Shown here one piece after another: positions 12,061 to 22,708 of a stretch of DNA of 64,000 nt. The stretch is from Hysterangium stoloniferum (Eukaryota; Basidiomycota; Agaricomycetes; Hysterangiales; Hysterangiaceae). Below the pieces are notes generated by a model. It was given only the letters and a program-made list of their open reading frames with translations. It searched no databases and had not been told where the DNA came from. Position 1 is the stretch's first letter. Every line of letters begins with the position of its first letter. A program made the position numbers and the translations under genes. The DNA is taken from NCBI GenBank assembly GCA_015178975.1, contig WHVD01000264.1, positions 1 through 64,000 of the forward strand, written 5' to 3'.

Positions 12061-12840
12061 TCAACACAAACATCTAATAGGGATTTTCGAAGTGAATGCT
12101 AAGGAGCCTTCTAGTTTACTAGCCCTAATAAATGCTTCTATATTCATGAGAGACATGGAAGGAGGTTCCATAGGTTCCATTGAAGCCAGATTCATTGAAG
12201 AGGGTGAGAGTGCCATGAAGGTCAGGGATGATGATGCAGTTTTATCAGAGGCCATGGGTGTCCAGAATGTGATACTGCTTAAAACCCAGTCAATCAATGG
12301 ATTGTAGTGGGTAAGCCAGTTGTGTCCTAGTATGATGGAGCAATTTTAAGTCCAACTGTGTCACATAGAAAGTGACCATTTGAGGTGTTCTGAACCAGAT
12401 AATGAGGTCACAGCTTTGAGTAACAGCCAAGTTACATACTTGGCTCATCAAAAAGTCAGAGAGTAAGTGGTTTTATCATATAGGTAATCAAATGATTTTT
12501 AAAAACAAGGTCTGTATCTATGTATGACACAATGTAGAGCCTGAAAAATAGAACTTCCAAGGGATTTACAAGACAAATTTACAAATAATGAGTCAAGGTT
12601 AGAGATAGTAGACACATTGAGATGAATAGACTTTTATGCATGGGCAGGAACAATGCAACTGGCATGCCTCAGCTCATCTCTGACAATACATCCTATCCAT
12701 GCAGAATCCAGGGGGGTGCTTGGCTTTCTCCTTGGTTGAGGCACTAGCTGAGGAGGCCATAACATTTGCAGTGTCCTTTGGAAGAGTTAGCTTTCATGAT
12801 AGGGCAATCAAAGATGTGGTGGCTGGGCTTTGTGTACAGA
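12061..12840 (-). pseudogene. Ty3-type gag-protease relic
   Basis: Minus-strand reading in shifting frames gives the end of a retropepsin region: FYVTQLDLKIAPS, then ILGHNWLTHYNPLIDWVLSSITFW near 12300-12340. This matches the Ty3 protease pattern in which ILG is followed by WL-x-x-x-NP-x-IDW. Further upstream (12500-12660) weaker matches to the start of the protease domain occur. Many stops are present. It ends where an LTR begins at 12841. Confidence 0.65.
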
Positions 12841-13560
12841 TGTTAAGAACAGAAAACTGACTGATATCAGTAGACCGACGGGGACTGAATGGAAGGACTT
12901 GGCTTCAGCTTATGTGCTGGGCCCTCACAAGTTACCATCAGGTGTCCTTAAATTTCAGGTGGGCAGAAACTAGTCCTGTTGAGTAAACCTCTTGGTAAAC
13001 TACCAATTGGAAAGCGAAGGATAAGTCGAGGGTTGGGTTGGAGAGTCAGAGACTGAGAGTTGGAGACTGAGAGTTGGAGACTGAGAGTTGGAGACTGAGA
13101 GTTGGAGACTGAGAGTTGGAGACTGAGAGTTGGAGATTAGAGGTTGGAGTCGTAAATGTAGGTTGAATCGTAAATTGGATGGAGTCGGAATGTGGTGGTC
13201 ATGAATACTGTAGATAACAGAGTTGGAGATTAGAGGGGTATCTAAGTCGGTATTCTGATTGCCTAGTAACTACAACTACAGCGGATTTATATATGAGTCA
13301 TTGGCATCTAGAAAATACCAACTAAGGGAAGAGTGGAAAACACTATTGACAAATAAGCTTGACTAGGAACTGGAAGGTTACAATAAGTTTGGAGCCATAA
13401 GTTAACTGAGAGTGGAATTACGAGAAAAGAAAATAGTCCACAGGTTACAAGTATATACAGGCATATGTGAAACATAGAGTAGAACAGATCATCATAATAA
13501 AAAGGGACATATCAAAGTATAACCAGATAGTACAAGTATAACTTGACAGGGGTGTAAACG
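12841..13560 (+). mobile_element. partial LTR of family alpha, 3' end missing
   Basis: Begins TGTTAAGAACAGAAAACTGAC like the complete solo LTR at 53622. It carries the shared motif (GGACTTGGCTTCAGCTTATG at 12897-12916) and ends in the sequence GACAGGGG near 13550. The complete copy continues another 130 bp, which is absent here. A copia pol fragment follows directly. Confidence 0.65.
13047..13132. repeat. 14-bp minisatellite, six units, inside an LTR
   Basis: The unit GAGACTGAGAGTTG is repeated six times almost perfectly within the alpha LTR. The complete alpha copy at 53622 lacks the array, so it expanded locally. Confidence 0.85.
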
Positions 13561-13563
13561 GGG

Positions 13564-14632
13564 TTGCGGAGTGTACTAGAGAAAATGGACTTCAAGCGGA
13601 TTTATTCTGATCCATCGGTCTATATCTATCAACAAGATGGAATCAAACTCATTGTTCCCATATTTGTAGATGACATCACCCTTGCAGGACCATCTGAAAA
13701 AGTCCTGGATGATTTTGTAGCTGAATTAGCTACACATTTCAAACTCAGGGATCTAGGACCTACATCTTTCCTATTAGGCATTGAAATCACACGAGATCGA
13801 GAAAAGCGGACTATCTCTCTATCACAATGCCAGTACATATTGAACAAATTACAGGAATTTGGGATGTCAAATTGTCATACAGTGGGTACACCCATGGATC
13901 CAGGGGCAAAACTATCATCAGTCACCCAAAACCATGGAGGAACAGAATGAAATGTGTGACATTCCCTACATTAATGCAGTTGGGTCCATGATGTACTTGG
14001 CCACTACCACCCGTCCTGACATTGCATACACTGCAGGAGTATTGGCTCGGTTTAATTCAAACCCTGGTATAGCACATTGGAAGGCTGTCAAGCATCTATT
14101 CCAATATTTGAAGGGAACTATGGATATGAAACTCACATATGGTCCTGATCCATTAAATACAGATCTATTCGTTGGCTTCAGTGATGCTAGTTATGGTGGA
14201 GACAAGGACAGTGGAAAATCAACAACAGGGTACATAATCAAAGTGGGATCAGGAGCAGTATGTTGGAGCAGCAAACTACAACCAATTGTGACACTATCCA
14301 CCACAGAAGCTGAATATGTTGCTGCAGTTGCAGCAGGGAAGGAGATCTGTTGGATGCAGAACCTGTTAAAGGAATTGGGATACAAGACACCATGTCCATC
14401 AAAACTCTTCATTGACAACCAGTCAGCACTAACTGTAGCCAAGAATCCAGAACATCATGGACGAATGAAACATCTGGACCTATGCTACTACTGGTTACGT
14501 GACATGGTAGAAAAGGAATCAATCAACCCTATCTACCTACAAACAGATGAAATGCCAGCAGATATCTTAACCAAAGCATTACCAAAACCAAAGGTGGAAA
14601 AGTTCAGATCTATGATGGGATTAGGAAATTGA
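13564..14632 (+). pseudogene. Ty1/copia pol fragment: end of reverse transcriptase plus RNase H
   Basis: The reading starts mid-RT (SDPSVYIYQQDG), passes the YVDD-like active site as FVDDITLAG and continues through LRDLGPTSFLLGIEI. After a frameshift near 13920 it gives AVGSMMYLATTTRPDIAY. RNase H follows: FSDASYGGDKDSGKSTTGY, then STTEAEYVAAVAAGKE, then FIDNQSAL, ending at a TGA (14630-14632) after ADILTKALPK. Integrase, protease, gag and the 5' LTR are missing. A purine tract (14661-14671) and the 3' LTR follow immediately, so this is the 3' end of one element. Confidence 0.92.
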
Positions 14633-14671
14633 ACAGATATGGGATTAAAAAAGTGTTTCATCAAGGGGGTG

Positions 14672-14939
14672 TGTTAAATTTGATGATGAAACACACCTTT
14701 TTATAGGGGGAGTCCACCAATTATTGCAACTTTTCATATGAAGATGCTAATTGTGGACCATGCATTTGGAGGTTAATGTGTGTCAGAACCACTGTACACC
14801 TCCCAGAGCATCCAACCTATATTGTCAGGAGGTGCTACACTAACTGACACAAGATATTGAGACACAAAGTACTTTTATTACAAGCTTATTAAATCCTTGT
14901 ATATTGTGTATTGCAATAGAGTCAACTATTTTTAATAGA
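14672..14939 (+). mobile_element. 3' LTR of the copia fragment
   Basis: Starts TGTTAAATTTGATGATGAAACAC directly after the polypurine tract TCAAGGGGGTG. It contains a TATA-like CCTTTTTATAGG. Its right limit is set only by the point where Hx sequence resumes (ATATTGGGAGAGCCC at 14940, shared with copy C), so the exact end and the duplication are unknown. Confidence 0.65.
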
Positions 14940-14952
14940 ATATTGGGAGAGC

Positions 14953-15362
14953 CCTTCTTTGATTCACAGCAACTCTTGTTGTTGGAATGCACGTACATAA
15001 GAGGGAGGAGAGGTGCTGTCAAATGTGGAAGAGGTATGACGTAGACCAATTGATGTTGAAGACAGATCACCTTGGAATGACCCGATACCCAAATTAATCA
15101 TCTAGTAAGCCTCCGGCGTTTCATGTGGGGCGGAGCAATAGCGACGTTTTATCGGGGACGATCATTAAATACGATCCTTACGTGGATGATCTGTCATAGA
15201 AGTCACCCAATTAGGTGGTATCACTTTGAAAATCACTTAAGGATGTTTGTGGGCATAATTGTTAGTTCTACACTGGGGGAGAAAGGCAGATCCAATCTCT
15301 TCTCAGCAAGCACGGTGTTTTGGTTTAGGTTTGCCACGTCAGCGGATGGTGATCTCCGATGA
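14953..15362 (+). pseudogene. Hx gene 2, 3' exons, copy B (unknown function)
   Basis: An acceptor-like TTTGATTCACAG at about 14956-14967 precedes sequence homologous to the gene 2 exons of copy C. The plus-strand frame 15123-15362 reads TWMICHRSHPIRWYHFENHLRM and then KGRSNLFSASTVFWFRFATS, partly conserved in copy C. It converges on gene 1, whose stop lies 70 bp away at 15433. Stop codons differ between copies, so this copy may be dead. I do not recognise the product. Confidence 0.4.
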
Positions 15363-15432
15363 CATCGTTACTTTGCGTCCTGTAGATCACTAATCACGCT
15401 AAAACCAGGTTTATTAAAGGGTAATCAACCAG

Positions 15433-16971
15433 CTATAATACGGTAAACATTAGAGTAACAACAAGGTCTTCCCAGCATATGTACAACCTTGCGTCCTCCT
15501 CTGAGAGCAAGCAAGCCCAACGTAGTACGTCGCCCTCTCGCTTTTCAATGTCCTCCACTGACTGACCGGGTAACAGTTCCGTTTTGTGGATCGACATATG
15601 GACTAAGGAATTTTTCTTTCCAGAAGAAACCACCTTGTTGGTGACAGTTTTCTTCCGGACATCTCAACAATGACTTGCAAATATGGGCTAATTGTTTATG
15701 GGACAAACCCATATTTCCATCATTTTGACGACTGAAAAGGTGTCCAGCCAACCAGTGATATATGGTGTTCAGTTGTGAGTTGAGATGGCCAAATGAACAT
15801 TGCTGTTGTTCCAGGTCCTCTTGGATGAAACGGATGCATCTGAAATCCGGCATTTTGACACCGGCGAAGGATTCTGACTGGATGGATCGGTTGAGGGTTG
15901 GTGCAAGGGGGAATGAGGATGATGTTGTGACGGAACATATATTTGCGTCTGAGAGTGCACCCAGCTCCCTCGCCCTCGTCAATGTTTCAACGCGGGGCCT
16001 GGAAGCGATATTTTCCTCCAGGTACTTATTTTCAATATCGTTCGTTGAGTGACAGGGAGTTCTAGCACGCCATCAAAAAAGGGAGTCAGTCAATTAGATT
16101 AATATACCCATTACACTCACGTTTCGGCCTCCGCGTTATATGTGACACTGGAATTGGAAGGAGAGGCTGTACAGATTGGTTTCATGATTTCCAATGTAGT
16201 ACAAATCTCTCCCTAGTCCGCGATTTCCACATCAAAATCGAAGTCGGTGAGGTTATACCTAACATCATTTACATTCAATACGCACTATACAAGAACATAT
16301 TGTTTAGAACTTACACCATCAGTGGATCTCGACAATGTGAAATATTTTCAACGAGTGATGCCCATGGTAACTCTGGGCGATTCCTAACGAAACGAGGAGT
16401 ATTGGTCGGAGGACTTGTGAGGATAATCTGGGAAAAATGGCCTGAGTTTCCGTGTATATGATCGATATAAATACTGATTTTCTTGCGGCTGACTGAAGGT
16501 TGGGCCGGGCTCTCATCACTGTCAGAATCCTCACCGAGAAAAAAGCGTGGGCGAATAGTCGTTGAGACGCGAGTTAGGTTTCGCCCTGTGACGAACTATC
16601 CAACGCATCACTGTCAAATCGTTGAAGGGAATGGAATACACGGTTCATTATAAGGATAGACGATGCTGAACGAACTTACAGATTCAGGGGGCTGATAGGC
16701 TCTTCGGCGGCGGTAAGAGCCCTGTCTCCACTGTCTGTCGGGGATCCTTGGGTGACCGCACTAGCACCGAGATTGTATCTGTTGATAAATATTAACAATA
16801 TTCGAGGTCGGTGTCTTACCTTTCGACATTGGGAATGCTGAATTCCCTGGGTAATTGACAAGGATTAACGTCTGCCTCTAGATAATAATCACTAAGGCGA
16901 AAAATGAGTAAAGGACTTGATGGTAAAAGTATGTCGACGCACCAAGATTCGCTATTCGTGTCAATGGACAT
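15433..16971 (-). pseudogene. Hx gene 1, copy B, full extent with one frameshift (unknown function)
   Basis: Start codon 16971-16969 (MSIDTNSESW). Exon 1 ends after VER at a GTAAGA donor, and the next exon opens with YNLGASAVTQ. Later exons are an acidic one (DSDSDESPAQ), one with LTDFDFDVEI, and a long C-terminal exon from about 16040. The latter reads KYLEENIASRPRVETL, RCIRFIQEDLEQQQCSFGHL, LSHKQLAHICKSLL, RCPEENCHQQGGFFWKE. An extra A near 15620 shifts the frame compared with copy C, in which the tail reads READVLHSARLL and CWEDHFITLMFTLL. Predicted length is about 430 residues. No catalytic motif is recognisable, and a transposon-encoded DNA-binding or replication role would be speculation. 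Confidence 0.6.
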
Positions 16972-18180
16972 TGGTGTTGTGTTCACAGATGGGGAAAAAG
17001 GGTTAGAAACGGATCGCCGCCCCGAACCTTACTAGCCTAAATCGTGTTAAACGAGTCGCTCCAACTTTAGAAGAGCTTGAAATAGATGTGGCAAACCGCT
17101 CAAAACAACCACCTCTTAGTCACCAACGAATCAAATTCTAAGCTTTGTTCATTATTCATCATGAAATTATCTTCGACGTTGATCATTCGACGGTCGATGC
17201 ATTCGGTCGATGCATTTATGTAAAATTACATAAAACTCGCATGGCAAAACATTCAAAACATTTGTTTTTGTTAAATGCCTTTACAGTAATAAGTCACCTC
17301 CCGATCACCACGGAGTCGCTTTCGCGGTAGAAACCAGTGCAGCCAAACATATTACTAAATCCAAAATCAGCAGTCGAACGCGAGGGGATAAATATATCTC
17401 AGAGTCTGAAATCTGAAACTATGGCCATGTATCAACGGTGTGTTTTACTCTCAATCAATACGTATAAAAAATGCTTTTCAGCGCCGCAGTGCACCCCCTC
17501 ATTGCCAATGCTTCGCTGATAGTCGCACCATCGATTTCCAAAAATCCGCCTTTCCACCGATCGCCGCCTGTTGTTATTTTTTTTTTCTTTACGATGATGG
17601 CCATCACTGTGACTTACTAGTTAGTCAAATAATGTATACATGACAATGTACCTAACAATGAGAAGAGCTGCTTTACCATCAAACCTTGTTGCCTCCTGCT
17701 TTATTGTTCTCCAATCCATCTTGATTCTACTCGCCGCTTATGGTAGCCCCCCCTCCCCCCCGTTATAATTATTTCTGGAGGTAAACATTCCTCTCATTAG
17801 CTTATATGCATACCATGTGTTCACCATTCTCGTCATTCTCTCCACCTGGATTCAGTCTCTAATCACCGTGGACACAGTAATATTGCGGAAATGTCAGCCT
17901 TTAAAGACTCCCTAAATGACTCATGCTTCAACATTATCCAGGAAGTGTTAATTACTCTCCATCATAACCCTAATTATCGTGATATCATCACCTGGTAGCC
18001 TCTTCTAACTCCGGTTCAGGTGTATCCTACTCATAAGAGTCAGCGTGGATCGGAAGCGTTTTCGAACCATAGTTCTGTCCTCCCTATAATTCTTAACATT
18101 GCGATATATTCCAGGTTCCAACATTAGCGAGTTGGCAGGAGTGATTATTTGCGAATATGGCTCCTGCTAAAATACCATAG

Positions 18181-18560
18181 CTATGCATGCATGCCCAAAT
18201 TGCTGCGTCGGTTATCACCCCCTTTGTCATTTGAATTACCCCAACACCCTGAGTACATACTGAGCAGTGTAGTTTCTATGCATCTACGAATCCGTTTGCT
18301 TTCTATGAGATAGAGGTACATCGGAAATTGTATTTCTTTTCTTTGGTATCCTTGAGCTTTGATTTCAACAGTCCCTATGTCAGAGTTGAAAGTAGAACAA
18401 CGATAAACATAAGGTAGAAAATTCAATTAACAGTATACATAGCGGACCACATTTCATATACATGTCTCGACGTAAGCGGGGGTCGTGAGTTGACCCAACC
18501 TTTCAAGTACGGGTTCAGTAAATCACCAATACGTAACCGCTGTAACAAAAATCGAAATAA
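18181..18560 (-). CDS. Hx third conserved ORF, copy B (unknown function)
   Basis: The minus-strand frame reads DIGTVEIKAQGYQRKEIQFP, then LYLIESKRIRRCIE, then CWGNSNDKGGDN. Copies D (plus, 30660-30794) and E (minus, about 25900-26080) keep much of it. Just upstream all three share another open stretch (NPYLKGWVNSRPPL in B). The two are separated by a segment ending in a GACATAG or AAATAAG acceptor, so an intron is likely. The ORF lies upstream of gene 1 in the same orientation in both B and D. Lysine- and arginine-rich. Product not recognised. Confidence 0.5.
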
Positions 18561-18565
18561 AGGAG

Positions 18566-19689
18566 TCTCATCATCCTGAGTTGTGCCATGTCATGCTGGA
18601 ACTCTAATTCCCGGTTTGTTCTCTAGAATTCGTTCAATCGGATGATTGGAGATGGTATGTTGAAAAAGGACACACGCTCGTCAAACCTTTTATGAAAAGA
18701 AAATCCACTGAATAGTAATTTTCCATGAAACGGTTTATAAAGCTGGTTGGCGTGGCTTAGGCAAGGTATTCTTTGATTGCGGCAGCTGGAACAGCCTTCA
18801 AACATGCGAGGCTCACCATTGCGAGTTTTCCGTCGTAGTTGAGTGATTTTTAAAATGTATTAAACCCGGCCAAATAGGGAGACTTGGAGGCGGTTGCAAA
18901 CTTATTATGGCAGCACGAGGGCCGATTGGTTTTGTGCCTCGGGAGAACCTGTTGGGATTCATGGGTATATGTTGCAAGCCGTTGAGGATTCTCACGGTCT
19001 TGCTGTGCTCTGTTTTTGGGTTACACTATATTATCAAGTGGATATTCGATTTATTTGATGGACAATTGGGTAGCTCAACCCATCCTCTCCCAAGCAACAC
19101 TCCCATAAAGAATATACTGTTCTTGTAATTGAGAATTTTGGTTTAATTTTGAATATTTTCTTTGCCATTTTTGAAAGAATTCAGTTTCACTGTGAAGATC
19201 TCCTGCTGTTCTCCCATATCCCCACTGAGTTCTGTTTCTCCTCCTGCCCTACTCCATTTCCAATACTGGGAACTTTCCTTCTTCACTCGGATGTAGTATT
19301 ACCATCCTGAATTACCTGCTTTGATTTAGGAGGATTCCTTGAATTTATTTTTGCTTCTTTGGCTGTAGGCAAATGCTCACAGCCACTGCTGAGACCAATC
19401 ACAGGGATATAAAAGGTTAATGATGGAGAATCCTTTACAGAAGGGCCTGGAGACTGATCCACAACAGATGTATATCAAAGGATAACATTTGTCCTGCATT
19501 CTTTTTCCTGCCATTTTGGCCTGCAGTGGTCAATTTTTTCAGTGTGGGAATATTGAGGAAAAATGGTAACAGGCTGTCACTGCACATCCCATTTGGGAGG
19601 TACCATACACCAAACATTCAGAGTCTCAATACCTCCCATATTTCATCATACCATGCCTCCATTTGTTTGCTTATTATGTTCCCAATTTG
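18566..19689. other. mostly unrecognised sequence between Hx copies B and C
   Basis: 18600-19125 retains CpG and has a plus-strand frame (18907-19128) with a hydrophobic stretch (LLCSVFGLHYIIKWIF). Nothing else supports that it is a gene. A piece of about 40 bp at 18966-19005 (TTGCAAGCCGTTGAGGATTC) matches the miniature LTR at 11190-11230. From 19130 on the sequence is CpG-poor, with no recognisable domain on either strand. Confidence 0.4.
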
Positions 19690-19810
19690 AAATCTAAGAA
19701 AGCCTATATTAGTTTCACACATTTGTACTTACACCTTAGATCTGATATTGACTTAGTTAGCTTATTGCTCTTCTCTTTCTATACACTCAATATTCAGAAC
19801 TCAAAACATA
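19690..19810 (-). mobile_element. fragment of an epsilon-family LTR
   Basis: The stretch TATATTAGTTTC, TTTGTACTTACACCTTAGATCTGATATTGAC, TACACTCAATATTCAGAACTC matches the interior of the complete epsilon LTR at about 36705-36805. It abuts the start of Hx copy C. Truncated at both sides. Confidence 0.55.
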
Positions 19811-20581
19811 TGCATGTAAGCTAATAAGAGGAAGTTTTATTCCCAGTAATAATTATAATTATAATGGGCGGGAGGTAAGCAGCGAGTAGAATTAAGATTG
19901 ATTGGAGAAAGGAAAACAGGATGTGCTCTTCTCATTGTTAGGTACATTATTATGGCTAAGCTAGTAAGTCCCAGTGATGGCGATCATCGGAAAGACACAA
20001 AAATAATGACACGCGGCGACCGGCGAAAAGGTGGATTTTGGAAATCGATGGTGCGACTCTCAGATGAAGCATTGGAAATGAGGGGGGGCAGGCGTTGAGA
20101 AGCATTTTATGCGTATTCATTGTGAATAAAACACACCGTTGATACATGACCAGAGTCTCAGACTCTCAGATGTATTTGTCCCTTCGCGTTCGACTGCTGA
20201 TTTTGGATTTAGTAATATGCTCGGCTGCACTGGTTTCTACCCCCGAAAGCGACTCTGGTGATTGGGGGCTTATTACTGTTACGGGTTTTCACAAAAACGA
20301 TCGTTTTGAATATTTTGATGCCATGTGGGTTTTATGGAACTTTACATAAATGCATCGACCATCGAATGATCGAAGTCAAAGATAACTTCAGAATAATCAA
20401 CAAAGCTTGGAATTTGATTGATTCGTTGGTGACTAAGAGGTGGCTGTTTTGAGCAGTTTGCCACATCGATTCCAAGCGCTTCTAAAGTTGTAGCAACTCG
20501 CTTAACGCGATTTAGGCTAGTAACGTTCGGAGCGGCGATCCGCTTCTAAGTCTTTCCCCCTATCTGTGAACACAACCACCA

Positions 20582-22047
20582 ATGTCCATTCACACGAATA
20601 GCGAATCTCAGTGATACTTTTGCCTTCAAGTCCCTCACTCATTTTCCCCCTTAATGATAATTATCTAGAGGCAGACGTTAATCCTTGTCAACTACCCATG
20701 GCATTCAGCACTCCGAATGTCGAAAGTTAAGACATCGACCTCGAATATTGTTAGTATTTATGGACAGCAAAAACCTCGGTGCTAGTGGACACAATGATCC
20801 CCGACAGACAGTGGACAGAGGGCTCTTTTCGCCGCCGAAGAGCCTATCATCCTCCCGAATCTGTAAGTTCCTTCAGCATCGCCTATCCTTATATTGAACC
20901 GTATATTCCATTCCCTTCAACGATTTGACAGTGGTGCGGTCGTCACGGGACAAAACTTAACTCGCCTCGCCTCTCAATGACTATTCGCCCATACTTTTTT
21001 CTCGCTGAGAATTCTGACAGTGATGAGAGCCCGGCCTTCAATCAGACGCAAGAAAGTGAGTGTTTATATCAATCATATACATGAAAACTCAAGCCATTTT
21101 CCCTCACAGGACCTTTCAGCAACACTCCTCGTTTGGTTAGGAATCGCCCACAGCTACCATGGGCATCATTCGCTGAAAGGATCTCACAATATCAAGGTCC
21201 ACTGATGGTGTAAGTTCAAAACACTATGGTCTTGTATAGTGTGTATTGAATGTAAAGGATGTTAGGGATAGGCTCACCGACTTCGATTTTGATGTGGAAA
21301 TCGCGGACCGGGGAGAGATCTGCACAGCATTGGAAATGATGAAACCAATGTGTACAGCCTCTCCTCCGATGCCAGTCTCACATATGACGGGGAGACCGAA
21401 ACGCGAGTGCAATGGTTATATTAATCTAATCGAATGACTCCCTGTCCCGTAACAATTAATATTCAAAATGAGTACTTGGAGGAGACATTCGCTTCCAGGC
21501 CACGCCTTGAAACATTGACTAGGGCGTGCACTCTCAGACGCAAATATATGTTCTGCCACAACATCATCCTCATCCCCCCGTTACCAACCCTCAACCAATC
21601 CATCCAGTCAGAATCCTTTGGCGGTTTCAAAATGCCTGATTTAAGGAGCATGTGTTTCATCCAAGAGGACCTGGAACAAAACCAATGTTCATTTGGCCGT
21701 CTGAAATCACAAGTGAACACCATGTATGGTTGGCTGGACACCTCTTCAGTCCTCAAAATGATGAAAATATGGGTTTGTCCCATAAACAATTAGCCCACAT
21801 TCTCAGCTCATTGTTGAGATGTCCGGAAGAAAACTGTCGCCAACGAGGTGGTTTCTTCTGGAAAGAAAATTTCCTAGTCCATATGTGGATCCACAAAATG
21901 GACCTGTTACCCTGTCAGTCAATGGAGGGTATTGAACAGCGAGAGGCTGACGTACTACATTCGGCGCGCTTGCTCTTAGAAGAGGACGCAGGTTTCTACT
22001 TGTGTTGGGAAGACCATTTTATTACTCTAATGTTCACGCTATTATAG
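20582..22047 (+). pseudogene. Hx gene 1, copy C, early frameshift but best-preserved C terminus
   Basis: ATG at 20582 (MSIHTNSESQ). A short deletion relative to A, B and D then shifts the frame. Downstream exons keep the shared structure, although the acidic exon is degraded. The C-terminal exon keeps one frame through the point where copy B is broken: PEENCRQRGGFFWKENFL, MWIHKMDLLPCQS, EQREADVLHSARLL, CWEDHFITLMFTLL, stop at 22045-22047. This copy therefore shows the likely true C terminus. Function unknown. Confidence 0.58.
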
Positions 22048-22269
22048 GGTGCTGATTATCCTTTAATAAACCCTGTTTTAGCATCTGCAGGACACAAAAT
22101 AACAATGTAATTGGAGATCACCATGCGGTGACGTGGCAAACCTAAACCAAAACACCGTGCTTACTGAGAAGAGATTGGATCTCCCTTTCTCCCCAGTGTA
22201 GAACCAACTATTATGCCCACAAACATCCGAAAGTCATTTTCCACCTGTGGCCACCTAATTAAGTGACTC

Positions 22270-22488
22270 CTATGACAGATCATCCACATGAGTATTGCAT
22301 TTAATCAGTGTCTCCGATGAAACATCGCTATTGTTCCGCGTCCTATGAAATGCCGGAGGCTTATTAGATGATTGATTTGGGTACCTGATCATTCTAAGGT
22401 GGTCTGGATGTTGAGGAAGTACATTCGACATCAATTGGTCTACGTCATACCCCCTAACTATTGTGCCATCCTCATTTAACAGCACCAC
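22270..22488 (-). CDS. Hx gene 2, exon in copy C (unknown function)
   Basis: The minus-strand open frame reads NEDGTIVRGYDVDQLM, then LPQHPDHLRMIRYPNQSSN, then FHRTRNNSDVSSE. The homologous DNA in copies B and D is diverged and partly stopped. An acceptor-like TTTGATCCACAG lies about 30 bp upstream. The next exon upstream would be the ORF split by the Tigger element. Converges with gene 1, separated by about 220 bp. Product not recognised. Confidence 0.42.
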   Translation of the reverse strand: MVLLNEDGTIVRGYDVDQLMSNVLPQHPDHLRMIRYPNQSSNKPPAFHRTRNNSDVSSETLIKCNTHVDDLS

Positions 22489-22708
22489 TCCTATTTACTA
22501 ACAACAAGAATTACTGTGGATCAAAGAAGGGCTCTCCCAATATGGATGCATATGCCAATTACGTCCAAGCTGACTTTCGTTCCCAAATAACTCGCTGTTC
22601 CATGTTGGGGGACACGACGGGATAAAGCCACGAACGATTCAAAATAGAAAATATTCTTCCAATGTGACGGGACTGACAAGGTCCTAGAATCAAGAAATGT
22701 TCTGTATA

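Larger units (their letters stand above)
8869..12095. mobile_element. Hx repeat copy A, rearranged foldback, interrupted by a miniature LTR element
   Basis: This segment shares long stretches with copies B, C and D. Gene 1 and its 5' region run on the minus strand from about 10680 to 9000. Two inverted pieces flank it: an internally deleted gene 1 piece on plus at 8869-8995, and the gene 1 3' end on plus at 10990-11169, continuing at 11893-12093. The retroelement at 11170-11892 splits the latter. CpG is retained, unlike most neighbours. Boundaries are estimated from where similarity to other copies stops. No terminal repeats could be fixed. Confidence 0.7.
14940..18565 (-). mobile_element. 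Hx repeat copy B, most complete order, left end cut by the copia LTR
   Basis: Read from right to left, copy B holds the third conserved ORF (18481-18181), a spacer, a 5' region of about 700 bp, gene 1 (16971-15433) and the convergent gene 2 end (plus strand, 14940-15362). Copy D has the same order for its first half, and copy C for its second half. The copia LTR abuts at 14940. The right limit near 18565 is where similarity with D and E stops. CpGs are retained throughout. Confidence 0.72.
19811..22708 (+). mobile_element. Hx repeat copy C, left part (continues after the Tigger insertion)
   Basis: Starts at sequence matching copy D from about 31770 (CTAATAAGAGGAAGTTTTAT). It carries the 5' region, gene 1 on plus (20582-22047) and convergent gene 2 on minus (22488-22270 and further right). 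It is interrupted at 22707 by the pogo/Tigger element and resumes at 25460. CpG retained. No terminal inverted repeat found. Confidence 0.7.

Noticed and set aside
13564..14632. Copia RT/RNase H as a functional polyprotein
   Set aside because: It begins mid-domain, has a frameshift near 13920, and lacks gag, protease, integrase and a 5' LTR.
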